A stretch of DNA of 46,187 nucleotides from Branchiostoma floridae (lineage: Eukaryota > Chordata > Leptocardii > Amphioxiformes > Branchiostomatidae), in the NCBI RefSeq assembly GCF_000003815.2, contig NC_049981.1, forward strand, positions 14,300,217 through 14,346,403, given 5' to 3'. The notes below the pieces were generated by a model, which saw only the letters and a list, made by a program, of their open reading frames with translations, did no database searches and was not told the origin of the DNA. A program made the translations under genes and the position numbers. Below are positions 1 to 11,572 of this stretch, one piece after another (position 1 is the first letter of the stretch; each line of letters opens with the position of its first letter).

Positions 1-710
1 AATTGATGCGGGGAAACTTTGAATAATGCCTCGCTGCCCTCTCAGTCCCCGGACATATGCTATGTCACCTAGAGTTTGATTAAATGTGATTTACTTTTTG
101 GATTGCTTTGATTGTATGTGTAGGGAACATGGGTTCGAATCCCAGCAGGGGTGGTGGGACTTTTGTTTGATGCAGTTTATCCCAGGGCCTGTTTTGTCTT
201 ATCGCAGGTTGTATGAAGACAGAGACAGATTAAGATCCATTCTGCATCAATCTTTGTAAGAAATGGACTTTCCCAGGGGAGTTCTATCCAATTGTGTTGA
301 TAGATAAGGGAGAGATACATGTTTATCAACTGTCTTTGTTTCACAGATACCTATCGTACCTGTCAAACATATTGCACACTGTTTTGTAAAATAAATAAAA
401 AAAAGTGCCTTAAAATTTTAGTTAAATCATTTTTAAAAACATTTTTATACAAGTGATCCAAAACATCAATATTCTAAAATGTAGGTCAACTAGAATTCAA
501 ATTGGATAAGAAATAAACTTGTAATTCTATCTCTGAGAATGATATTTTGGTTCTTGCAATGAGGTTATAACCTCCTTGGTTGTTGTTATGATTTTGACTA
601 TCTGACTCTGAGACTTGAGTTTTTGAGCAGGAAAAAGTGTTAATTACGTGTGAGAAATTACTGTTGCAAATTTGTTAGTGTGAATTATATATGGTTCTTT
701 AAGGCTGGGG
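1..710. other. Non-coding; no gene seen
   Basis: AT-rich, no convincing exon. A short palindrome AGGTTATAACCT lies at 562-573. The adjoining 15-mer TAACCTCCTTGGTTG (568-582) matches 14 of 15 bases at the right end and flank of the TIR element that ends at 1867. Confidence 0.5.
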
Positions 711-1867
711 CAAGGAGGTTAAAGAAAGAGAGGAGAGCGTTCCTATTGTTCCGATCTTTGCCGCGAGTGTGAATCACATCGAAGTGCTAATTACCCCAAT
801 CTGCATCTCGCCTGGCTAGCGTGGGCCTTTGTTTACGAGTCAGTTTCAACATCACTCGTCCAGGAACATCGATTTGGGGCCGGGATTTCAGCGATTTTGA
901 GGATGATTCTCATTAAATACAGCGCTACTTTTACTAAGGAAACAGATATCAATAGTGACGATACTTCGCCGGAGGCAAGTGCGAGCATAGTTCCCCCCCG
1001 GGCCACAGAAATGTGTTGAACAACAAGTCACGCGGTGTAGAAGAACGCTGGGTCGGCTTTCATAGCCCAGGACACACTGAGCTATTTAAAAGAAGCTTGA
1101 GAAACGCTATGCAACTTTATTTTCAAGTCTGTCAAATTAAGATATCAAGCCATCTGTGTAAAAAAAATGCGTTCCTCGTGAGGCAAAAATTCCCTCAATA
1201 CCGACAAAATAAATTTCCTCGGAAATATCATCTTGCTTCCCATCATTGCCATGAACATCCACGGAGCCCTCAGAGTACAAAATTCATGCATCACGAACAG
1301 CAAAAATCGATCGCAAACAGCAACAACAAATACTTATTTGGCACACCCAAGCCCACTTCTATCGTGGAAAAAAAGTCTCTTTTGCGGGGCAAGCGTAATA
1401 ATTTTTTAATAGACACATGAAGTAGAGAATGTTGTTCATAATTCTGAGACAAAAAAATCGGGGATACAGCGACAAAAATGCCTGTAAATTCACTCAACTT
1501 GGTCGCACAGCGCCGAAACAAGTATCGACATGATCGCCATCTTGGTCTCTCCACAACAGTACTGTTTGCACACGTCACCTTCGCTTCCCAAATAAGGAAA
1601 TCCGCGGAAACTGCGCTCATCTCGCTCGCAGTTCGGCAACCCTCGGTCGTCCTCGGCCGGGATCGCGGTGCATGACGTCATGGCTGGGCTCATGTGATTG
1701 GCTGACACGTCCGGGCTCATCAGAAATGGCGGGAAACCCCGCGGCCATCATGGTCATCAGAGACGCGCCGCCGGATAGCGGAAACAAAGGGCCCGGAGGG
1801 TCTGAACAATAGCGCGCAGTGGGGTGTTAATGACTGAGCTCTCTCCTGTGATTCTTTAACCTCCTTG
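711..1867. mobile_element. Non-autonomous TIR DNA transposon, 1157 bp
   Basis: The left end CAAGGAGGTTAAAGAA at 711-726 is repeated exactly, inverted, at the right end (1852-1867), and similarity continues inward (AGGAGAG) to about 25 of 29 bases. A 7-bp direct repeat GCTGGGG flanks it (704-710 and 1868-1874); it can be read as 8 bp (GGCTGGGG) if the terminal G is shared. This fits cut-and-paste integration, possibly of the hAT type. The interior is CpG-rich but has no recognisable transposase; the longest frame (1013-1420) looks like chance. The superfamily is uncertain. Confidence 0.75.
1540..1800. promoter_or_regulatory. CpG-rich promoter-like core inside the 711-1867 element
   Basis: A dense cluster of housekeeping-type sites: a perfect CRE TGACGTCA at 1673-1680, an inverted CCAAT box (ATTGG, 1697-1701), a YY1/E2F-like AATGGCGGGAAA at 1725-1736 and many CpGs. 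The core sits near the right TIR, so transcription on the - strand into the element would make sense. No transcript start can be shown from the sequence. Confidence 0.45.
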
Positions 1868-2231
1868 GCTGGGGTAATGTTTGATGGTGTGCGATTTGTC
1901 CCATACCCATTATCACTAAGGTGTGAATGGGCGAGCTGAATATGATAAATGATGGACAGGCACAGGTGATGCTGTTTGAGTCTGGGCACTAAGTGCTGTT
2001 TTGAAGATACTTGCAATGTACAATGTTGCTGAGTTAATATTGAGTAATGTTGAGTCAATACCTAAAAATCATAATTCTCATAGCTATACAGACTGCCAAT
2101 ACTTTTACAAATTGGATATGCAAAGATAGAATTTGGTATTCCATGTTTATATGTAGTTTTTTGTAGCCTGTTATTATCCAGGTGCACGGTAAATAGGTTG
2201 GTGAGGTCATTGATCTTGCCTTCCAAGCTTT

Positions 2232-2245
2232 GCTGCCATGGCAAC
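2232..2245. promoter_or_regulatory. RFX-type X-box
   Basis: GCTGCCATGGCAAC differs by one base from the symmetrical RFX consensus GTTGCCATGGCAAC. RFX factors control ciliary and some neuronal genes (family knowledge). It is a single site in non-coding DNA, so function is only a possibility. Confidence 0.35.
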
Positions 2246-5200
2246 GGTGAAAATTGAAGGATTACTTTTTCATTTGAAAAGAGATTGTCTAGCAATAATC
2301 AAATAGTGCTGTCGACATGTCATAAATGGAATGTTGTTGAATCACCTTGTAGATCAATATTTTAGATTATTTTTTTTTTTGCCTGGTCTCTTTGCAAATC
2401 TAGTAGGATGGGATAGAGTCAAATTTGATAGTGGCCACCTGGGCCCCACCAGCTATGAAACTGATCTGTTTCTGATATATGTTATCTGGTAGATCAGGAA
2501 TCTGAACTAAAACAACTTCAAAGATGTGGTCTTTCAAAAAAGGGCATTGCAACAGAATAGACCTTTTGAGTTGAGATGACTTTATGCCTGCTAGCATGAT
2601 TTACTGAAAGAGGAGTCGAGATCCTTTCCTGTGTAATCAGCGGATATGGAAGAGAAGAATCGACATATGGAGTGGAAAATGATGGATGTATTCTGACAGC
2701 AGGATTCCTCATTAACCCTCAAATTAGGAGTAATGAAAAAAATTCCAATCTTTGTCTATCGGTGGTGTATGATATCATTGAGTTGCAGGTACATTTGTAT
2801 CTGGGATTTTTATGTTTTGATGATGTCTGCTTTGGAGTAGACAATCTAAGTTTGGGTAACTTTGGGGGAAAGTATTTTGATATTGTTTACCATTTTTAGT
2901 GTCAATTTGGTAAAGGGGATTATTTCCCTTCCCAAAAGGCTTTATGAATATGATATTAGGATATCATTGCATGACGAATGCATTTTCTATCGTCTCAGGA
3001 AAAAGAAATAAAAGGCTATGGTGACAAGCAAAAAATCAAAATACTGATTATGGTATTGCCAAGCCATTTTAACGCATTTGCTGACCACATTGCTTCTGGG
3101 TCGTACTTTTTAGACCCAGGCTGTTTATAGGATATGTGAACCAGGATTCGCCCTGGTAGGAACTGATGATTTGATCAACATTGCGAATTCGGCTTTAAAA
3201 CCACAGGAGAAGGATTCGGCAGATCGAATGTGGATTTAGCTGAATCCTGCTTCAAGAATCCTTGTATGGACAGGGTGTCAGCTTTTTTCCTAAAAAAAAA
3301 GTTGAAATAAAATCTGGTACTTGATATTACTACATGTACTACTTGTCAGTAGATGTGGCTACATCAAAAACAATTTGTTATCAAACTAGGTGATAGATGT
3401 GGAAGACGTACATGTATGTACATAATACTAATAGAAAACCCATCTGAGTAGTGAATGCTATGAAAATATTGATGAGGGGAAAGACTGTCCAGATGGATTG
3501 GTCTCTGGGGATGTAGTGAAAATACAACCTTGTTGTTTCTGAGTGCTGGCTCACCTCTTTGTGTTTATTATTCCATGTCTGCTCAAGGTCCACAGTAGCA
3601 GAAACTACTGTCTGAATCTGGATGTGGTAGACAAATTATAGAATGTTTAACTTGCTAACTTGCTATCATGATTAAAACAATGAGATCCCTTATAGAAATT
3701 TTAGACACCCAAACAGTTATGTACGACTAGAACTAGAAGTGATTGTCTATGATGAGTATTTCTGGCTAAATATGAACTGAAACTGGCCACTATTATTCCT
3801 ACCACACAATCTTGCTGTAAAAAGGTGAGAAAAGGTGTTGCAGTTGTCTTCAACTGACTTGTGTCTATTACTAGTGCAATTTGCATTTTTGCTGTGGTTT
3901 GCATTTTTGGCCAAGCACACCATTTCACCCCTACTCTTCTCAATAAGTATATACTTTTATGCAGTAGTTTGAAACATGAGGCTCACACACGAAGCTCCCC
4001 TTAGATGAATTTCCCCGTAGACAGAGCCGCTGGCTTTATATCCCAGTCTAAAAGGGCTATAGTCCCTACATGAAGTAGGCCATTCCAAACTCAATATCTT
4101 GACATATCGCAGACTTGTCCCTAGATTGGTTATGATGTGTTGATGATCGTTGGCATACATGAAACTAGACCACAGACTTTGCTTCGCAATAAATATCAGT
4201 TCACTGATGTAAATCACTGCCACAAGAGAGCTCAGTATAGGCGTGTATTTGAGCTTGAACATGGTCAGTCGTCTTATCTCAACACAGCTGCAGTTCAAGC
4301 ACTGTTTAATAGCTGTAATCTTCAATAAAGTCTGTCAGGTTCTGTTAGAGTAAGCTCCCCCACAGGAGCAGGCTGTAAGAGCCAGGTGTGCGATGTATGG
4401 TGTAATGTTTGATGGAAGCTTTCTTGTTGCGTGTGGTCATGGCTGTGGAATTGTGTTTATCGTAGCATGTCTTAGTTACTTGCGCTGCAATATTGTTTTC
4501 GGGAAAGGCGGCCGGTTGAGGAATTTGCGTGTGCTGCCAAGTCTAGAGGTTAATTTGTGGCCCTGTTTTGTTGGAGGGGTATTGTTAAGGGAAAGGTGAG
4601 ATGGGCTCAGCTGGGTTGAAGTGGCCCTTTAGGTCCCAATAAAGACCCTCTCCAACACCTGCAACGTTTGTTGTACGAACTGCACTGTACTGGAAACTGT
4701 GCAATGTTAGCAGTGTTTTTTTTGTTAGTGGTTTTTGCAGTGAACTTACACTTTGAACCAAAATGTAACTGTTGTATTGTTTTAACAGCGTACTTTAGAT
4801 ACCTTCCTGCCCAGTCCTACTACAGCAAACTTAAAACAATTTACAATATTGCAGCACAGGAGGTTGCAGCTGGGCAGGTTGAAGTGGGACAGTGACCTCT
4901 ACTTATGAAACCCAGCTTAGATTGGAACTGGATTGGTTTGTGTGATAAGACTTGGAAAAAACTTTGTGACATGTTACATTTAACAATGAAAATCTGGTTT
5001 CAAAGTTACTGGTATGAAAGCAGTGAAGATCATCACAAAAAAATGTTGTGTAACGCGTGAAGATTGGACATGATTTTTTTATTTTCAAAGTCTTCCTAGA
5101 AACCCTAATTTTAGTGAAAAGCTTTTGAAAGATGTCATAGAAAATATTGATTAACACAGTTAATAAACACAAATGCAAACTGACTGAAAGGAAGTGTATT

Positions 5201-7540
5201 GATTACGTCTTGCCAGTGTATATCCCATGTTCTACTCTTAACTTGAGGAGACGTATACTTTGTTTCCCTGTCAAGCACTCAGCCTTCAACGTCAAGAAGG
5301 TACAGAACTTGTTATGACTTCTGTTTCCTGGTGTTATGGCCTGCACGAGCCAGCCAGCGCTCTGCCGTGGGTCAACTCCGGATGTTTACGCCTAAATGTA
5401 CGGAGAAGGCTGTCGCTTGTCAACCTCTGCGGTTGTTTGGAGTCGTAAAACGTACTGCTCGCAGCTGCAGAAACTTGTAAAGTTGGTTGAAGTATATGTG
5501 TTATTCTTTCACCTTTTAAAGAAGACATCAACAGAGGTTTATTGGATCCTTTTACAGCAAAAATACAACAAAAACGCCTACCAGGTCTTAAATGAACACA
5601 TTGCAAAACTTTTTTAGTCTACTTTGCCATAAAATGGTTGGTAACGTTAGATCCATTATTGGACTGTTAAACAAGGGAAAAATTTGCATAGTCTGCATTT
5701 GATAAGTCCTTGCAGCATCCAAACAAAGGACATAGAAATTCAAGTAAACTGACACTAGAAAACACCACTTTGAACCATTTGTCCTTGTCTTTCCTTGACC
5801 CTCTTTGTAGTGAAACCCTTGTGGAGAAAGGGTACCACCCACTTCTTCCTACCAGTCCGCACTGAAAGATCTCTTGATGGAAATCTTACAGCTGTTGGTC
5901 ACCCTTTTCATAAACTGGTGTGGTGCTGCACTTGAATCAATAGGGCTAGTCCATTATAGAAATATAGGGAGGACAGGGTGGTTGTAGAGAACACCTACAT
6001 TAACTGGAAGGGTTGCACTTCATTAATTTGTGCAGGGACTTAATTTCATGGTAGAGGAGGAAAGGAGAGGTTTTCGTGTTGTGGTAGTGTAAAATTGGAA
6101 ATGTATATAGCAATTTAGTCGTAAATACAATAAAGAACAGTAAACATTTAATGATCTACAGTATTCATTTACAACTCTGTAGATCTCCTACTTAGACATC
6201 CCTAGAGGGCCAGTAATGAACGTGCGATTCACTTTCATCCCAATGTTATTGTTTTTTCTCTTCCAGCTGTTAACGACATGTAGTCATTGAAATAAAAACA
6301 GAAGCCTTTCTTGGGTGGATTGTTATGCTTTCACAGGAATATGGAGAAACTATCGGTTAGGTGAGGTTGTGTGAAATTGAAGATTTGCTGATTACTAGAG
6401 AAAAATAGCAGCATATTCAGTGTTCCTCTTGAGAAAAGAGATCATGGGGTTAGCCCAGGGGCACATAGCTTTCTTATGAGCAGCAAGGTCTCTTATTTCC
6501 TACCAAGTATTCTTGTGATAAGAAAGAAAGGATTTGCTAGTCGTCTACACTTATTTTGAGATGGTAAAGATGTTTTGCCACGGGGAAAAAGCTAGAGCTT
6601 GATACCCTTGGCCTTCTGAATGCTGTCCTTTCATTGTGTGTTGAATTATCTTGAGTGTGACAAGGCAAAGGTCAAGTGAATGGGTGTTAAAGAGGTTTCA
6701 AAAGTGTTTGCTAAGAAATGTAAGTGCATGCAATCTTAGCTGGCAAATCGGGTATACAATCTTACATACTCTCTCAACATTTCAGCCACTTTTTTTTTTA
6801 AATATTGGACCTGTATTCAAATGACAAAAAGGTTTCATGATATTTTAGACTTGTCCCAATACAAATATGCATATCGTGATGTTTTATCATTTTGTTTTCT
6901 ATTAGACTTGTCTAGATACTATTATGGAATAGTTCAGTATTACAGTGTTAGTGTTACCTTAGTACGTGCGTATGGAACCATAATGTATTGTGGGTGCATA
7001 CCTGAAATGACATTGACCGATTGGTGGTATATCACTTAATGTACTAGTATTTCTGCACCCGTCTGTGGATTTAGAAGGATGAAACCTGTCAACTTGCCAC
7101 AGATAATGACTTTCATGGGTTATTAGTAAGTTGTAATTTTGTTCTCTCCTGACAGCTTCACAAAAGAAGCATTGGTTAGAAAACGATGAGTGAACAAATT
7201 TAATCCAGCGAAGTCCAAGTGTCAGGATATCCCTGCCTTGTTTGTAACAAAGGGCGGTTTGTCTGAATGTGATTGGATCAGTGGTGGTGTCATTGTATGA
7301 CTTTCCAGTTGTTCCATCTGTTTGGAAGCACTTTTTCTATGTATCCAAAGGGATAGCAGACTGTAGTTTGCAGACTCATTTATCAGCATAGAGATAAGTT
7401 TCACTGCAAGTCCACGTCAGGAGAAAGATGGACAAGCAAGTTTAACAGTATAACATGTGACTTGTCTACTCTGAATGATTGCTTTAGATTTAACTTGTTC
7501 AAGTTGTTGGATTCGATAGAAAAAGAAATATGTTTCAATC

Positions 7541-7588
7541 TTCTACCATATTCGACATAAAGAATTCTACCATATTTGACATACAGAA
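7541..7588. repeat. 24-nt tandem duplication
   Basis: Two adjacent 24-nt units starting TTCTACCATATT, at 7541 and 7565, differ at two positions. It looks like a recent local duplication with no coding role. Confidence 0.8.
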
Positions 7589-9430
7589 TTGTGTGTGAAA
7601 GTTCTTTCACATACAGCACAACAAGTAAATTTTGATAATTGAGAAGGTAACCAGATATGCTATTCACTCATGGTCTATTGTTTTTGTATTGTATTAGATA
7701 ATCATCTTGTGAAAGTTGAAAAAAACAAGAACAGATCAATTCTCACCTTGGCGTTGTTTTCTCACCTTTTGGGACCTAATTAACATATGTTATCATTTGC
7801 TTATCTTTATGATGCAAATGTTTGAAAACAAATGATGATAATTGTCCTTTCCATCTTCAGTTTGGGTACAAAGCACAACAAATGTTAATTGATCTGATTG
7901 GGATAAGTCAGTTCAAATAAACAAGGAGATAAATCATGTAATTTCTTCTATTGTAACTATCTGTTTATCTGGATAGAATATAAAACTGCTGCTTCATTTG
8001 AATTCCTCCCTTTCTCCCGTCTGCAGTTATCTACCGCAACAAATGTCTTTCTCTGGAAAACAATTTCAGATAAACTTATCGCAATGTCCTTGGTTACACT
8101 AATCGTAATGGTATATCCTTGTACAGATATCTTAATGGGTATCATTTTGATAAGACCAAGTTGTCTGTAGACACAGACCTATCTCTGTTCTTGCTCATAA
8201 GGTACAGCGAATGTCAACTTGTAATCAAAACATGCAATGATCACTCCCCTTGCAAGCCTTGTGTTATAGCTATAAGGTTTAGATAAACCCAAATAGAGGT
8301 TTTTGTTTGAAATCATCCGAAGAAAACAAAATGTTTTATTTATTTTCAGTATCTGGCTGCTAGCTAGCCTTCTAACCAATTATAATGCTGGCCTTCATTA
8401 GAAGAACCAGGACGTAGCATGCTTGCATTTATCAGCCAGAGACAAGTCGTAACTTGACAGTATAGTGCTCAAATGAAATTCAAACATGCTTACAGGTTTT
8501 CATTGTAGTGCAAGACAATCAATGCAGAGAAGTTTTACTTTTTCTCCTCTGTAGAGTCTGTGTAGCATAATCATGGCCAGCTTGCATTTCTTCATTCAGT
8601 GTGTTGTAAGTTGCAAAATTAGTAGGTATGTGATGCAACTTTTTTCTACTTGGTGCAACCTGAATTTGGTTCATTGCAGATTACGTCTGTCTTTTTGTCA
8701 AGTAGTTGTTGCCCAAGATTAGTGTTAAAAAGGCATGGATCCAGCAGGATTTATACTACAACATTTGTTGGTGTAGAAGACTGTGTCAGTGTTGTGATAG
8801 AAAACACAGAGAAGACTCCTACAGCTAAAGAAAACAGAGGTGTGTTACTGCCTGAAGCTACTGTTTACCTATTCATAAGGTCCACTGCTGAGGGACAGGA
8901 GGCACGCATGGACGCAAGATCATTATAGATTTGTATCATTTGTAACTTTGGAGCTAAAGACAACATTTGAGTTTACCACTCTGTTTTCTTCTATATGTGA
9001 TATTGACACAATGTTGATGTGGTTTGTTTGTCTCCCAGATACCTTGTCAGGGTGTTAGTTTGCGTAGCCTAATTTGGCAGATAAGTATTTGGACATACAA
9101 CTGTTAAACACTCTGTCACAGTGTCATTTCTATATCGTAGTCTACTAATAGATGTGATTTGTGCTACAAGTAAAAGACTTCCTTAAAAACTGAAAAATGT
9201 AACCTTTGTTAAAGTTTGTATGATATATAGTTGAAAATTTGCAAATCTTAAAAGTAAAATTTCTCCTAAAGATGATACAGTCAAACTTCTCAAAGCAGAC
9301 AAAATGACTACCTCTGCACTAGGACCACCTGGAAAATGTGACGACTTTTTGGTGGTACCTGATTGCTGATATAATTTTCCTCATTGACGCAAGCATCCTA
9401 TCTATGATACCACCTGTCCACATAGACCAG

Positions 9431-10674
9431 CAGGCTTTTAGCTAGCAATGCGTACGGGCGTACAATGTACGCCCTTTAATAAAAATATCACAAAATGTAC
9501 GCCCTGTTTTTTGGATGTACGGCTTCTGTACGCCCTTATTTTCCCCCGGAAACTTCGCTCAAAGTTCAAAATTCGCCGATTCCGGGCCGAGCGCCGAGCA
9601 CCGAGCCGCCATTTTGGGTGATTCTACCTCAAGTCTCGCGCACTCTCGCACTCACTCACATCTCGCGAATCGCGAGAGTCGCACCCCATTGGCCATTTTG
9701 GCGTGACTTAGGGCGCCCGGGCGCCATTATTGGTGGAATATCTGATATCCCCGCTGTTTTCGCGGGAAAAATCATGCAGGAAAGCATAAAAACTTTGATT
9801 TGTTTACGAAAACTCGTCGAATGCCTGAAGTCATTGGTGATAAGTATATGTATAGGATTGTTTTGGAGGTTTTTTTTGCTTGTTTGTCGGTGGAATGTGG
9901 GAAAAACAACCGCTAATGTGACGATGACATACTGGGGAGGGGGGCGGTTTCGGCACTGAATTCGTAGAAAATGTTGAACGGAGGTCGCGATTTTTTCACG
10001 GTAACTTGAGATATTACTTTTGTTGCAGTCTTTATTTTCAAAATATTGATAAATGGATGTTGTTTGTTGAGAAAATTTCGCTTAATTTGCCCTTGGAGCA
10101 CATATTTTCTGCTATATATTTTCGATGAATTAAATGTTTGTACACATATTTTTCTGTACTGTGTAAAGTTAACGCTGATGTTACAGGCTACAAGTAACTT
10201 TTCAGTGCATTTATTTTCAGCTATGTTCTTAACAGAGTAGATACACAAAAGAAATATAAGATGTACCTGGCAGTCCTGGCTACACTTTCTCCTCTGTTGG
10301 TTTGCAGATTTTCTTGTAGACTTCTTTAGCTTGCTGTTGTTATATATGTAACATCACCTTTAGCAGTGAGGTTAATTTACTCTCTCTGATTGTATGTATT
10401 AACTCATGAAACATGATATTGTAAGGAATCAGTGTTATATTACTTGAAAATTACCTCATGTATTCTTTAAGCCATACCCACCTCTAATCAAGAACACATA
10501 CCTCCCATTCTCAGGACAAAAGTAGTAATGCAGCAAAGACAAAAATTTGGCTATATTCTACTTCAAAATGCAGGAAATAGCATTTCAGAGGCTTTAAATT
10601 TAAAATTTTTTTTTGCGGAGAGTACAACACATTACAGATGTACACCCTAAAAAAAATTCCTAGCTAAAAGCCTG
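9431..10674. mobile_element. Non-autonomous hAT-like TIR transposon, 1244 bp
   Basis: The left end CAGGCTTTTAGCTAG (9431-9445) is exactly inverted at 10660-10674, and similarity extends inward to GGGCGTAC on the left and the complement of GTACACCC on the right. Flanking octamers TAGACCAG (9423-9430) and TAGACCAC (10675-10682) are a near-perfect 8-bp target duplication, typical of hAT elements, whose termini often begin CAG. The left subterminal region has four copies of GTACGCCC or its complement (9456, 9467, 9497, 9528), as expected for transposase-binding repeats. The 154-codon frame at 9495 crosses these repeats and is not a known transposase, so the copy is non-autonomous. Confidence 0.82.
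9540..9790 (+). promoter_or_regulatory. CpG-rich promoter-like core inside the 9431-10674 element
   Basis: Contains a perfect dyad TCTCGCGA-A-TCGCGAGA at 9661-9677 (the CGCG promoter element bound by BANP-type factors), CCATTGG at 9686-9692, several GCCATTTTGG-type YY1-like sites, and a bipartite E2F site TTTTCGCGGGAAAA at 9757-9770. An ATG follows at 9774. Together this resembles a TATA-less CpG-island promoter with a short first exon, probably that of the parent transposon or a captured host promoter. Transcription is inferred. Confidence 0.5.
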
Positions 10675-11554
10675 TAGACCACATATTTGTGGTCCCAAGT
10701 GATCGTATTAATGGTCTTACTAAGGTAGCTTTGAATGTACCTCAAGTTCATTTGTGCTTAAGTAGGTTCACATATCCTTTTTGCATACATGTCCAAGACA
10801 AAACACAGTACATCCTCTCTATAGTAAGACTTCCTTATGATGATCTCTAGATGGTCCACAGCTTGTTTGCGAAAGGTGAGCTGCCCAGAAATTCAAAGAG
10901 TGTTTTTTCCACTCCAGTGAGAGCAGGCAGGTGTTCCTTTGTTAAGTGAGGTGACACAGTGTCAGAATGATGTATGTTCTAGTTACCCTAGCACCTTGTT
11001 GAAGGATTCTTTAAAATAGGGTCAATGGGAGGGTACATTATGTAAGGAGGGGGTGTACCTTAAAAAAACACACACTTGGAATACACTTGCAAAATCGTCT
11101 TTGAATTGTGTAATTATAGCACTTTATATAATATATTTACAAGTTGACAAAAGTACTGGCCGAAATTTCTATTTTATTGAATTTTTACTATTATCTTTAG
11201 GATATTTCTTCAGTGAATTAGATGACAAATGATGTCATCTTTTAAACTACATGTGCCCCCCCTCCCCTCCTTTTTGTGTCACTTCAAACAGAATTCAACA
11301 ATGTTGACTTTTTAACAAAGGGATGAGGGAAGAATTTGTAAAGATAAGTTAAATTGAGGCAGACTTGAGCTAAGTGTATATGAATAGAGCTGTAGGTACC
11401 TGTCTATGTGATAGCTGATCTAACCTGTCTTTCTACTTCTGTTATCTCTACAAAATCTATTGCCCATTAACCCTCATCACCTTTGCATATAGCACAACCT
11501 CTGCAGAGGTGGGATCATAGCCAGCAAGCTGGATACACATTTACATACATTATT

Positions 11555-11572
11555 ACAGGTGATCACACCTGT
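11555..11572. promoter_or_regulatory. Inverted pair of E-boxes
   Basis: ACAGGTG-ATCA-CACCTGT is a perfect 7-bp-arm inverted repeat containing two CAGGTG E-boxes. Paired E-boxes are bound by ZEB, Snail and bHLH factors. It could also be a chance hairpin. Confidence 0.3.

Larger units (their letters stand above)
1868..9430. other. Non-coding stretch without a recognised gene
   Basis: AT-rich sequence with no exon that matches the receptor or another family I know. Small items: a near-perfect RFX X-box at 2232-2245, a hairpin with 7-bp arms CTGGGTC/GACCCAG at 3096-3119, and a 24-nt tandem duplication at 7541-7588. A frame at 4704 starts with a short hydrophobic stretch (MLAVFFLLVVFAV), but no donor in phase 1 follows to join the Ig1 exon. 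Confidence 0.5.

Noticed and set aside
120-160. GGGTTCGAATCCCAGC, resembling a tRNA T arm
   Set aside because: No D arm, anticodon arm or acceptor stem can be built upstream; only a short T-arm-like match.
4704-4800. Hydrophobic frame (MLAVFFLLVVFAV) as a signal-peptide exon
   Set aside because: No GT donor in phase 1 follows to join the Ig1 exon, and the start context is poor.
8650-8928. 92-codon open frame in the upstream region
   Set aside because: No recognisable domain, no splice-compatible ends and AT-rich surroundings; most likely chance.
9495-9959. 154-codon open frame as a transposase
   Set aside because: It crosses the subterminal repeats and CpG-rich promoter core, has no hAT dimerisation or BED-finger motif, and looks like a by-product of GC-rich sequence.
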